Below are positions 33,980-44,084 of a DNA stretch of 64,000 nucleotides, piece after piece (position 1 is the first letter of the stretch; the number at the start of each line of letters is the position of its first letter). The stretch is taken from assembly GCF_002155695.1 (NCBI RefSeq), contig NZ_MUYJ01000004.1, positions 207,594 to 271,593 of the forward strand. Direction: 5' to 3'. This DNA comes from Erythrobacter tepidarius (lineage in GTDB: Bacteria > Pseudomonadota > Alphaproteobacteria > Sphingomonadales > Sphingomonadaceae). A program made the position numbers and the translations under genes. The notes below the pieces were generated by a model, which was not told the DNA's origin, ran no database searches, and saw nothing but the letters and a program-made list of their open reading frames with translations.

Positions 33980-34360
33980 ATGGCCGATATTGCCAAGCTT
34001 GTTGAAGAACTGTCGCAGCTGACCGTGCTCGAAGCTGCTGAACTCGCCAAGGCGCTTGAAGAAGCGTGGGGCGTAAGCGCTGCTGCTGCGGTTGCCGTGG
34101 CTGCACCTGCCGCTGGCGGTGGGGACACCGGCGCGGCTGCCGAAGAGCAGACCGAATTCGACGTCATCCTGACCGGCGACGGCGGGAAGAAGATCCAGGT
34201 CATCAAGGAAGTCCGCGCCATCACCGGCCTCGGCCTGACCGAAGCCAAGGCGCTGGTCGAATCGACCCCGAAGGCGATCAAGGAAGGTGTTAGCAAGGCC
34301 GAAGCCGAAGAGATCAAGAAGAAGATCGAGGAAGCCGGCGGCACTGTCGAGCTCAAGTAA
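33980..34360 (+). CDS. rplL: 50S ribosomal protein L7/L12
   Basis: 126 residues: N-terminal dimerisation helix pair ([30 protein letters not shown]), an Ala/Gly hinge, and the C-terminal factor-binding domain ([24 protein letters not shown]). It forms the mobile stalk that recruits elongation factors. GGAG lies before the start. A terminator follows 32 bases after the stop, so rpoB is not downstream as it is in most bacteria. Confidence 0.97.
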   Translation: MADIAKLVEELSQLTVLEAAELAKALEEAWGVSAAAAVAVAAPAAGGGDTGAAAEEQTEFDVILTGDGGKKIQVIKEVRAITGLGLTEAKALVESTPKAIKEGVSKAEAEEIKKKIEEAGGTVELK

Positions 34361-34391
34361 GCTCGACTCGGGGCTCGACCGTTTTCAGGTG

Positions 34392-34423
34392 AGGCGGCGC
34401 CAGCAATGGCGCCGCCTTTCTTG
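34392..34423 (+). terminator. Rho-independent terminator after rplL
   Basis: A 10-bp perfect stem (AGGCGGCGCC 34392-34401 with GGCGCCGCCT 34408-34417), six-base loop, and a T-rich tail (TTTCTT). Confidence 0.85.
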
Positions 34424-34627
34424 TGCGCGCATCCGCCTCGGCTACACCCGCTGTGCTCAAAGCTTGATGGCGGCCATCTGCATCGCCGGCCCCCCGCCGC
34501 GCCGACATTTCTTCCGGCGATCAACCATGCCCTGCCCGCATCCCTTCGCGCGGCATTTGAGACTTTGACCGAATCGCGCTTGCCTCTATGGGGGCCGGCT
34601 CGCCTGCTGGCGGGCAAAGAGCCGACC

Positions 34628-36013
34628 ATGCAGCATTCAGCATCTCTCTCGACGCCCGGCTGGGGGCAGGAAATCCGCGCCACGCTCGGCATCGCGGGGC
34701 CGTTGGCGGCGGCCAACCTGCTGCAGATGCTGACCTACGCCATCGACGTGATCTTCATCGCCCGGCTCGGCGAGAAGGAGCTGGCCGCATCGGCGCTGGC
34801 GGTGTCGCTGTTCGGGCTGGTGCTGTGGGCGCTGACCGGCCTTACCGGAGCCGTCGCGCCGCTGATCGCCGAAGCGCTCGGAGCACGCGCCCCGGCGCTG
34901 CGTGCGGTGCGGCGGTCCGTAAGGATGGCGCTGTGGCTGGCGGTGATGGCGGGGATCGGCGGGATGGGCCTTTGTCTGATGCTCGATCCGATCATGCGCA
35001 TCTCCGGTCAGCAGCCCGCGATCATCGCGCTCGCCAATCAGTACAACACCGTCCTCGTCGTATCGATGGTGCCGATGCTGCTGTCGGCGGTGCTGCGCAA
35101 TTTCGTCTCGGCGCTGGGTCGTCCGATCTTCGCGACCGCGATCACCGGGATGGGCGTGTTCGTCAACGGCATCGCCAATTATGCCTTCATCTTCGGCAAG
35201 CTGGGCGCGCCCGAGCTGGGGCTGGCGGGGGCTGCCGTGGCGACGATCATCACCGCGCTCTTCACGCTGGCAGCCTATGTGCTGGCAATCCGCATGGACA
35301 AGCGCCTGCACCGCTATCACGTCTTCGGCCGGCTGTGGATGCCGGACTGGGAGCGCCTCGGGCAGATCGCCCGGATCGGTGCGCCGATTGCGCTCACCAT
35401 CACGGCAGAGGCGGGGATCTTCGGCGCGGCGGCGTTTCTGATGGGCCGGTTCGGTGCAGCGGAACTGGCCGGGCACACGGTCGCCCTGCAGCTCGCCAGC
35501 CTCGCCTTTCAGGTGCCGTTCGGGGTCGGACAGGCGGCGGCGATCCGGGTCGGTTACCACTATGGTGCGCACGATCGCGCCGGGGTGGGCCGCGCAGGGT
35601 GGGTGGCAGTGGCAATCGGCGCGGGGTTCATGACCCTGACAGCCGGGGCGATGATCCTCGCGCCGGAGTGGCTGCTGCGCATCTATGTCGATCCCGATGC
35701 GCCCGCCAATGGCGCGCTGGTGGGCTTCGCGCTGCAATACCTGCTGCTGGCGGCGATTTTCCAGCTGGCGGACGGGGTGCAGGCGGTGGCCGCCGGGGCG
35801 CTGCGGGGGCTTCAGGATACCCGCGTGCCGATGTGGATCGCGATCTTCAGCTACTGGGTGCCGGGGATCGGCCTGTCGGTCGGCCTCGGCTTCTTCACCC
35901 CGCTCGAAGGTACCGGGGTTTGGATCGGCCTTGCCACCGGACTGTTCTTCGCCGCCGCGGGGCTGCTGCGGCGCTGGCACCGGCGCGAGACACTGGGCCT
36001 GGTGCGGGGCTAG
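34628..36013 (+). CDS. MATE family efflux transporter
   Basis: 461 residues with twelve hydrophobic helices in two homologous halves, starting IRATLGIAGPLAAANLLQMLTYAIDVIFIARLGEKELAA, the typical NorM/DinF-type opening. It exports organic cations or drugs in exchange for Na+ or H+. ATG 34628 gives the natural N-terminus; only a weak purine stretch (CAAAGAG) precedes it. Its stop overlaps that of the convergent MscS gene. Confidence 0.92.
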   Translation: MQHSASLSTPGWGQEIRATLGIAGPLAAANLLQMLTYAIDVIFIARLGEKELAASALAVSLFGLVLWALTGLTGAVAPLIAEALGARAPALRAVRRSVRMALWLAVMAGIGGMGLCLMLDPIMRISGQQPAIIALANQYNTVLVVSMVPMLLSAVLRNFVSALGRPIFATAITGMGVFVNGIANYAFIFGKLGAPELGLAGAAVATIITALFTLAAYVLAIRMDKRLHRYHVFGRLWMPDWERLGQIARIGAPIALTITAEAGIFGAAAFLMGRFGAAELAGHTVALQLASLAFQVPFGVGQAAAIRVGYHYGAHDRAGVGRAGWVAVAIGAGFMTLTAGAMILAPEWLLRIYVDPDAPANGALVGFALQYLLLAAIFQLADGVQAVAAGALRGLQDTRVPMWIAIFSYWVPGIGLSVGLGFFTPLEGTGVWIGLATGLFFAAAGLLRRWHRRETLGLVRG

Positions 36014-36882
36014 GCCTTCTCGGTGATGGTGCGCACCTCGCGTTGCGGGAAGGGAATGGTGATCCCGACCTCGGCAAAGCGGGTCTTGGCGGCCTCGGTC
36101 AGCGCCCATGACAGGGCAAGATAGTCCTCGGTCTTGCACCACACCCTGAGGCCCATCGTCACCGCGCTATCCGCAAGCGCCGAAACGAACACCACCGGCT
36201 CCGGCTCGGGCAGCACCCGTGCGTCGGCCGTGGCCAGCGCCAGCAGTTCCTTGCGCGCCTGGGCGATGCTGTCGGAGTAGCTGATGCCGATCAGCAGCTC
36301 GAACCGCCGGGTCGGCATGCGCGAGAAATTGACGACCGGCTTGTTCCACAGTTCGTTGTTGGGAACCATCACGTAAAGGCCGTCAAGCTGGAGGATCTCG
36401 GTGGTGAACAGGCCGATGCCCTGAACCGTGCCGTTAACCGCACCGGAGGTGATCGTCTCGCCCACCCGGAAGGGACGCTGGATCAGGATCATGACGCCCG
36501 CCGCGACATTGCTGAGCGTGCCTTGCAGGGCAAGACCGACCGCCAGCGCGAGGCCGCCCAGCGCGGCGATGATGCTGGTGGTCTGCACCCCGAACTGGGT
36601 CAGCACGGTAATCGCCACCACCACCCACAGCGCATATTTGATGATATTGGAGAGGAATTTGGCAACCGTCGGCTCGATCCGGTCTGATCGGCTGAGCGCC
36701 CGGTCAACCCAGCGCGACAGAAGGCGCGCCAGCATCACCCCGATGATCAGCACCACCACCGCCCCCGCGAGGTGCGCGAGATTGGCCTTGAGCCATGCCA
36801 GCGCGGTCGCGGCGAATTCGATTTCGTTGCCCAGTTCGGTCTGGATTTCGGCCTTGAAGGCGGAGAGCGGCTTGACGGACAT
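36010..36882 (-). CDS. MscS-type mechanosensitive channel
   Basis: 290 residues. Three N-terminal membrane segments, then the pore-lining helix GGLALAVGLALQGTLSNVAAGVMILIQRPFRVGETI, followed by the cytoplasmic vestibule domain (LQLDGLYVMVPNNELWNKPVVNFSRMPTRR). It opens on hypo-osmotic shock to release solutes. The start at 36882 leaves a 264-base region shared with the groESL promoter. The tail overlaps the MATE gene stop by four bases. Confidence 0.93.
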   Translation of the reverse strand: MSVKPLSAFKAEIQTELGNEIEFAATALAWLKANLAHLAGAVVVLIIGVMLARLLSRWVDRALSRSDRIEPTVAKFLSNIIKYALWVVVAITVLTQFGVQTTSIIAALGGLALAVGLALQGTLSNVAAGVMILIQRPFRVGETITSGAVNGTVQGIGLFTTEILQLDGLYVMVPNNELWNKPVVNFSRMPTRRFELLIGISYSDSIAQARKELLALATADARVLPEPEPVVFVSALADSAVTMGLRVWCKTEDYLALSWALTEAAKTRFAEVGITIPFPQREVRTITEKA

Positions 36883-37049
36883 CGGGGCAATGGGCTCCGT
36901 TGCTAATGGCAGGCATGGCACGAGCGGGTGTGCACAAGGGTTCGGGCATCCTCGGTTGGAGGACGTTGCCCGGATAGAGAACTGGCGCGGCGCTGACCAC
37001 CCCGTCCGCAAAATCGCAACCGCAGCGAAAATTTTTGCACCGACAGGGG

Positions 37050-37077
37050 TTGATTCGTCCGACCTCCACGACCACAT
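37050..37077 (+). promoter_or_regulatory. candidate heat-shock promoter of groESL
   Basis: TTGATT (37050-37055) and CCACAT (37072-37077), 16 bases apart, resemble alphaproteobacterial RpoH-type -35 and -10 elements. The CIRCE operator begins nine bases downstream, where repression would cover the start site. Confidence 0.5.
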
Positions 37078-37085
37078 GCGCCGCG

Positions 37086-37112
37086 TTGGCACTCTCGAGG
37101 GGAGAGTGCCAA
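37086..37112. promoter_or_regulatory. CIRCE operator (HrcA binding site)
   Basis: TTGGCACTC and GAGTGCCAA form a perfect 9-9-9 inverted repeat, one symmetric change from the consensus TTAGCACTC-N9-GAGTGCTAA. It lies 34 bases before groES. Confidence 0.95.
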
Positions 37113-37146
37113 GCCAACTCATCCACTTTCAGGAAAGGTCATAGCA

Positions 37147-37434
37147 ATGGCATTTCGTCCGCTCCACGACCGCGTCGTGGTCCGTCGCATCGAAGCCGAC
37201 ACCAAGACCGCTGGCGGCATCATCATCCCCGACAGCGCCCAGGAAAAGCCGAGCGAAGGCGAAGTCATCGCCATCGGCGACGGCGCCCGTGACGACGACG
37301 GCGACCGTATCCCGCTCGACGTGAAGGTTGGCGATCGTGTGTTGTTCGGCAAGTGGTCGGGCACCGAAGTCAAGATCAACGGCGAAGACCTGCTGATCAT
37401 GAAGGAAAGCGACATCATGGGGATTGTCAGCTAA
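37147..37434 (+). CDS. groES: co-chaperonin GroES
   Basis: 95 residues with [38 protein letters not shown] including the mobile loop that contacts GroEL, and the C-terminal [11 protein letters not shown]. It caps the GroEL cage. AGGAAAGG precedes the start. It is first gene of the CIRCE-controlled groES-groEL operon. Confidence 0.98.
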   Translation: MAFRPLHDRVVVRRIEADTKTAGGIIIPDSAQEKPSEGEVIAIGDGARDDDGDRIPLDVKVGDRVLFGKWSGTEVKINGEDLLIMKESDIMGIVS

Positions 37435-37460
37435 TTGCCCGCCCCTTTGTTCCTTTCTAA

Positions 37461-39119
<1,659 letters not shown>

Positions 39120-39537
39120 CCGGATAGCGGCCCGGCCAGCTCGGCTGGCCGGTGCTCGCGCCGGTCCGGCCAGCGGGGCCAATGGCCCGGTCCGACGACC
39201 GGGGCTTTGCCCAGGTCGGCCCAGACACCGGAAAATGAAAACCCCGGCGGTTCACTCCGCCGGGGTTTTTTGTGTCAGGCCTGCCACCTAACAGCATTTG
39301 TAACGGGCACGGGCAAAGGCTTCGGCGTAAGGCACAGACGCGACCCGAGGGGCCATTCCGGCCCCAGACTCGACGCCCCTGCCGTCACCGGCAGGGGCAC
39401 TTCTTCCGGCGGGTGGCCGGCCGTGCCGAAGGCACCTTTCGTCGCCCGGACGCAAATGAGCCCTTGCCGCGCGGAATCCTGCATGGTTAGGATGGGATTT
39501 AAGCCCAGTGAAACCTTCAGGGAGTAGCTTTCGCCTT
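39120..39537. other. gene-free region between groEL and the serine hydrolase
   Basis: 418 bases rich in hairpins and without a supportable gene. They include a 9-bp stem at 39132-39152 (loop TCG), the groEL terminator at 39242-39271, and a 10-bp GC stem with a TCAC loop at 39375-39398. Confidence 0.6.
39242..39271 (+). terminator. Rho-independent terminator of groESL
   Basis: A 9-bp perfect stem (CCCCGGCGG 39242-39250 with CCGCCGGGG 39257-39265), six-base loop, then six T. Confidence 0.92.
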
Positions 39538-40575
39538 ATGGCACGCCCTCGTATCTGCGCGCTGGTCACCGGCCTTGGCGCCACGCTCGCCCTGCTTGCC
39601 GCGCCTGCTTGGGCGCGGAGCGACGATCTGCAATCCAGCTTCGACAGTGCCTTCGGCACGCAGGCGCGCACCCCCCAGAGCTTCGAGGCGATCTATGCTT
39701 CCAGCTTCAGCCAACGCATTGCCGAACTGGCCGATCCCTCGCAGGGGCGGATCGGCGTTGCCGCGGTCGATCTTGCCACGGGCGAGCAGATCATGGTGCT
39801 GGGTGACCAGCTGTTCCCGATGGCCTCGACCAGCAAGGTCGCGATCGCGGCGACCTTCCTCGAAATGGTGGATAAGGGCCGCTATTCGCTCACTTCCGAA
39901 TTCCCGCTGCTGCTGCCCGAGCGTTCGGCGCGGTTCTCCTCGCCCAAGGCGCCAGTGCGCCCGGGCCAGTACATGCCCGCGATCGACCTGATCGAGATCA
40001 TGATCACCCGCTCCTCCAACCCCGCCACCGACGCGCTGCTGGCGGCAGTGGGTGGGCCGGCAGCGGTGAACGACTGGGTGCGCCGCCAGGGCATCGAGAA
40101 CTTCAGCATCAACCGCGACATCGCGACGCTGGTGCGCGACGATGGCGAATTTAATCCGGCCTATCACATCGACAAGCGCGATGCCGCCACGCCGCGCGCG
40201 ATGACGCAGTTGCTGGCTGGGCTTTATCGCGGCGATTTCCTGTCGGACGAAAGCCGCCGCGTGCTGCTTGGCGCGATGAGCCGCACGGTCACCGGCAAGC
40301 GCCGCATTCCGGCGCATATCCCGCTCGAAGCGCGGGTGAGCCACAAGACCGGATCGCTCAGCAACACCTCAAGCGACATCGGCATCATCGAATGTCCCGA
40401 TGGCCGCGCGATCGCGGTGGCGATCTATGTCACCGGGCAAGGCAGCAAGCTTGCCAGGGAAGAACGGATCGCCGCGATTGCCCGCGCGCTCTATGATGGC
40501 TTCGCGGTGCGCGCGCAGCAGAATCCGGTGCGCAACTGGACGAGCGCGCCCTACAGCATCAACACCGGCGGCTAG
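39538..40575 (+). CDS. class A beta-lactamase-like serine hydrolase
   Basis: 345 residues with a signal peptide (LVTGLGATLALLAAPAWA). The nucleophile motif STSK (PMASTSKVAIA), an SSN in place of SDN (TRSSNPATDAL) and KTG (SHKTGSLS) are present in the right order and spacing. The usual Glu-x-x-Leu-Asn of the omega loop is not recognisable between NRDIATLVRDDGEF and TPRAM, so true beta-lactam hydrolysis is doubtful; a penicillin-interacting or peptidase role is possible. GTG 39508 is an alternative start that lengthens the n-region by ten residues. Confidence 0.85.
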   Translation: MARPRICALVTGLGATLALLAAPAWARSDDLQSSFDSAFGTQARTPQSFEAIYASSFSQRIAELADPSQGRIGVAAVDLATGEQIMVLGDQLFPMASTSKVAIAATFLEMVDKGRYSLTSEFPLLLPERSARFSSPKAPVRPGQYMPAIDLIEIMITRSSNPATDALLAAVGGPAAVNDWVRRQGIENFSINRDIATLVRDDGEFNPAYHIDKRDAATPRAMTQLLAGLYRGDFLSDESRRVLLGAMSRTVTGKRRIPAHIPLEARVSHKTGSLSNTSSDIGIIECPDGRAIAVAIYVTGQGSKLAREERIAAIARALYDGFAVRAQQNPVRNWTSAPYSINTGG

Positions 40576-40600
40576 GCGGATACGGCAAGACGCAAACACG

Positions 40601-40632
40601 AAAAAGGGCGGTACCTCGCGGCACCGCCCTTC
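40601..40632. terminator. terminator between the serine hydrolase and lipoprotein genes
   Basis: An imperfect stem (AAGGGCGGT with ACCGCCCTT) flanked on one side by five A. It acts best on the minus strand, ending the lipoprotein transcript, and may serve both convergent genes. Confidence 0.7.
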
Positions 40633-40677
40633 GCATTGCTTCGCCCTCCGCACGCGGCGGAGCGCGTCAGGATCCGA

Positions 40678-40965
40678 TTACTCGGCAGCCTTTTCGGCCT
40701 CGGCAGCCACGTCCGCAGCGGCATCGGCAGCCTTGTCAGCGGTGGCTTCGGCAGCGTCGGCAGCAGCGTCGGCAGCAGCCGCGGCGCCTTCGGCGGTCGC
40801 ATCGGCAGCAGCTTCAGCGCCCTGAGCGGCGGTGTCGGTCGCAGCTTCGGCGTCGGCGGCCATGGCGTCGACAGCTTCGCCGGCTTCGGTTTCGGTCTTT
40901 TCGCTGCAAGCGGCAAGGCCAAGAGCCGAGGTGGCGATGGCAGCAGCCAGAATGATCTTACGCAT
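40678..40965 (-). CDS. small Ala-rich lipoprotein
   Basis: 95 residues. A signal sequence with lipobox LAAC (MRKIILAAAIATSALGLAAC) predicts a lipid-anchored protein. The mature part is almost only Ala, Asp, Glu, Thr and Lys in heptad-like repeats (AADAAADAAEATADKAAD), expected to be a long amphipathic helix, similar in style to Lpp-like or LEA-like envelope proteins. Function unknown. It is divergent from polA and has its own terminator. Confidence 0.8.
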   Translation of the reverse strand: MRKIILAAAIATSALGLAACSEKTETEAGEAVDAMAADAEAATDTAAQGAEAAADATAEGAAAAADAAADAAEATADKAADAAADVAAEAEKAAE

Positions 40966-41190
40966 CGTGTGAATTCCTTCTTCAACGAATGACACGCACC
41001 CCTTGCAGGAGAGCGTCGAGACCGGCTTTCTCTGGTTCCGGTTCGCGGCCTCAATAATGGCGAAATTGCGGCAGCACAAGCGAATTAAGACGTCTCGCCC
41101 CGATTTCGCCCTATTTTTGCCATATTATGACCCCCTCGGCGCTGGCGCTTAGGCCCTACCCGCGCGCCGATGGCGGTGCTAGCAGATGGC

Positions 41191-44031
41191 ATGGCCGACA
41201 AGCACCACCTCTATCTCGTCGATGGGTCCTCCTACATCTTCCGCGCCTATCACCGGCTGCCGCCGCTGACCGATCCGGAAGGCACGCCGGTGGGGGCGGT
41301 CTATGGTTATACCACGATGCTCTGGAAGCTCGCCGCCGACCTCGACGAGGCCGACGGGCCGACGCATCTTGCGGTGATCCTCGATGCCAGCGGCGTCAGT
41401 TTCCGCAACGACATCTACGAGCACTACAAGGCCAACCGGCCCGAACCGCCCGAGGATCTCGTCCCGCAATTCCCGCTGATCCGCGATGCGACCCGCGCCT
41501 TCAGCCTGCCCTGCATCGAGGTTGAGGGGCTGGAGGCGGACGACCTGATCGCCTCCTACGCCCGCGCCGCCCAAGGCAGGGGCTGGGACGTCACCATCGT
41601 CAGTTCCGACAAGGATTTGATGCAGCTCGTCAGCGAAGTGGACGGTGCCCGCATCGACATGCTCGACACGATGAAGAACCAGCGCATCTGGTTGCCCGAG
41701 GTCGAGGAGAAGTTCGGCGTTTCGCCCGAACTGGTCGGTGACGTGCTGGCGCTGATGGGCGATGCAGTGGACAATGTGCCGGGGATTTTCGGCATCGGCC
41801 CCAAGACCGCGAGCAAGCTGATCGCCGAACACGGCTCGCTCACCGCCGCGCTCGATGCCGCGGCGGACATGAAGCCCTCAAAGCTCAAGGATCGCCTGAT
41901 CGAAGGCCGCGCGGATGCCGAGCTGTCGAAGATGCTGGTGACGCTCAAGGAGGATTGCGCGCTTCCCGTGCCGCTTGAGGAACTGAAGCTCGGCCCAGTC
42001 CCGCCCGAACCGCTCGCCGCCTTCTTCGCGAAGCACGGATTCACCTCGCTGCTGAAACGGCTGGAGAGCGGCGCCGGCAGTCCGGCGCGCAAGACCGATC
42101 TCAACCCGGCCAGGCCGACCACGTCGGGCAGCACCGGCGCAGGCGAAGGCAGCGCCAACCGCCAGCCCCTGCCGCCAATGCCGCGGATCGATCACGCCGC
42201 CTATCACACGGTGCAAACCGCCGAGGCGCTCGCCGCCTGGGTCGCCCGCGCCCGCGCCGCGCAGGTGGTGGCGGTCGATACCGAAACCTCCTCGCTCGAT
42301 GCGATCCGCGCCGATCTGGTCGGGGTCAGCCTCGCGCTCGGCCCCAACGATGCCTGCTACATCCCGCTGGCACATAGCGCGAACGACATCTTTGCGCCGC
42401 AGCCCGAGCAGGTGCCCTTCGCGCAGGCGATGGCGCTGCTCAAGCCGCTGCTCGAGGACGATGCGGTTCTCAAGGTCTTCCAGAACGGCAAATATGATCT
42501 CAACGTGCTCGCCCGGCACGGCATCACGGTCGCCCCGATCGACGACACAATGGTGATCAGCTTCGCGCTCGATGCCGGGCGCGGCGAGGAAGGAATGGGG
42601 GGCGGCCACGGGATGGACGAGCTCAGCCAGCGCCATCTCGGCCACTCTCCGATCGCGTTCAAGGACGTGTGCGGCACCGGCAAGAAGGCGATCAGCTTTG
42701 CCGAAGTGCCCCTGGACCGTGCCACCGCCTACGCGGCCGAGGATGCCGATGTCACGCTGCGGCTCTACCATGTGCTCAAGCCCCGCCTCGCCGAAGAAGG
42801 CGGCACGCGCATCTACGAGCGGGTCGATCGCCCGCTGATCCCCGTGGTCGCCCGCATGGAACGCGAAGGCATCCGGATCGACCGCGCGCGGCTGGCGCGC
42901 CTGTCGGAGGAATTCGCGGTCGAGATCGGGCGGCTCGAGGGCGAGATCCATCAGGCGGCCGGGCAGGAATTCGCGGTCGGCAGCCCCAGACAGCTGGGCG
43001 AGATCCTGTTCGAGAAGCTCGGCTACAAAGGCGGCAAGAAGGGCAAGAGCGGACAGTATTCGACCGATGTTTCGGTGCTGGAGCGGCTCGCGGCAGAGGG
43101 CGCAACCATCGCCCGGCTGGTGCTCGAATGGCGCCAGCTGGCGAAGCTCAAATCGACCTACACCGATGCGCTGCAGGCCGCGATCAACCCGGAGACGGGC
43201 CGGGTGCACACCAGCTACAGCCTTGTCGGCGCGCAGACCGGGCGGCTGTCATCGACCGATCCCAACCTCCAGAACATTCCGGTGCGCACCGCCATCGGAC
43301 GGCAGATCCGCGAGGCCTTCGTGCCCGAGCCGGGCAATGTCCTGCTGGCGGCCGACTATTCGCAGATCGAACTGCGCTTGGCCGCGCACATGGCCGGGGT
43401 CGATAGCCTCAAGCAGGCTTTCGCGGCGGGCGAGGACATCCACGCCCGCACCGCGATGGAGATGTTCGGCGAGGTCACCCGCGACACCCGCGCGCGGGCC
43501 AAGACGATCAATTTCGCGATCCTCTACGGCATCAGCCGCTGGGGTCTCGCCGCGCGGCTGGAGGTCCCGCCGGAAGAGGCGCAGGCGATGATCGACACCT
43601 ATTTCCAGCGTTTCCCCGGCATCCAGCGCTACATCATGGAAACGCTCGAAAGCGTGCGCGCCAAGGGCTATTCGGAAACCCTGTTCGGTCGCAAGACGTG
43701 GTTCCCCCGCATCAATTCGAAGAACCAGGCCGAACGCCAGGGGTCGGAACGCGCCGCGATCAACGCCCCGATCCAGGGCACCAGCGCCGATATCATCAAG
43801 CGCGCGATGGCGCGGATGCTTCCCGCACTGGCCGACGCCGGTTTGCACGACGTGCGGATGCTGTTGCAGGTGCATGACGAGCTGGTTTTCGAGCTGCCCG
43901 AGGAGCGCGTCGCGGCGGCAGCACCGATCATCCGCCAGGTGATGGCCGAGGCGGCGCTGCCGGCGGTGAAGCTTTCCGTACCGCTCGGGGTCGATATCGG
44001 CACGGGGCCAAGCTGGGACGCGGCGCACTGA
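41191..44031 (+). CDS. polA: DNA polymerase I
   Basis: 946 residues with all three domains. The 5'-nuclease domain is N-terminal (LYLVDGSSYIFRAYH, then DNVPGIFGIGPKTASKLI). The 3'-5' exonuclease has its acidic pair intact (VVAVDTETSSLD). The polymerase domain has motif A DYSQIELRLAAH, the O-helix region (RARAKTINFAILYGIS) and motif C QVHDELVFE. It fills gaps and replaces primers. ATG 41191 gives the common N-terminus MADKHHLYLVDG; ATG 41170 is a possible longer start. Confidence 0.97.
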   Translation: MADKHHLYLVDGSSYIFRAYHRLPPLTDPEGTPVGAVYGYTTMLWKLAADLDEADGPTHLAVILDASGVSFRNDIYEHYKANRPEPPEDLVPQFPLIRDATRAFSLPCIEVEGLEADDLIASYARAAQGRGWDVTIVSSDKDLMQLVSEVDGARIDMLDTMKNQRIWLPEVEEKFGVSPELVGDVLALMGDAVDNVPGIFGIGPKTASKLIAEHGSLTAALDAAADMKPSKLKDRLIEGRADAELSKMLVTLKEDCALPVPLEELKLGPVPPEPLAAFFAKHGFTSLLKRLESGAGSPARKTDLNPARPTTSGSTGAGEGSANRQPLPPMPRIDHAAYHTVQTAEALAAWVARARAAQVVAVDTETSSLDAIRADLVGVSLALGPNDACYIPLAHSANDIFAPQPEQVPFAQAMALLKPLLEDDAVLKVFQNGKYDLNVLARHGITVAPIDDTMVISFALDAGRGEEGMGGGHGMDELSQRHLGHSPIAFKDVCGTGKKAISFAEVPLDRATAYAAEDADVTLRLYHVLKPRLAEEGGTRIYERVDRPLIPVVARMEREGIRIDRARLARLSEEFAVEIGRLEGEIHQAAGQEFAVGSPRQLGEILFEKLGYKGGKKGKSGQYSTDVSVLERLAAEGATIARLVLEWRQLAKLKSTYTDALQAAINPETGRVHTSYSLVGAQTGRLSSTDPNLQNIPVRTAIGRQIREAFVPEPGNVLLAADYSQIELRLAAHMAGVDSLKQAFAAGEDIHARTAMEMFGEVTRDTRARAKTINFAILYGISRWGLAARLEVPPEEAQAMIDTYFQRFPGIQRYIMETLESVRAKGYSETLFGRKTWFPRINSKNQAERQGSERAAINAPIQGTSADIIKRAMARMLPALADAGLHDVRMLLQVHDELVFELPEERVAAAAPIIRQVMAEAALPAVKLSVPLGVDIGTGPSWDAAH

Positions 44032-44084
44032 CGCCTGCCCGGGTTCATGCCACCCGATGTTTCACGTGAAACATTTGCAGAACA

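Noticed and set aside
34406..34627. N-terminal extension of the MATE gene
   Set aside because: It overlaps the rplL terminator and has no membrane-protein character; ATG 34628 gives the family N-terminus.
39538..40575. Antibiotic-resistance beta-lactamase
   Set aside because: The SDN motif is SSN and the omega-loop Glu is not evident, so only a generic serine-hydrolase call is safe.
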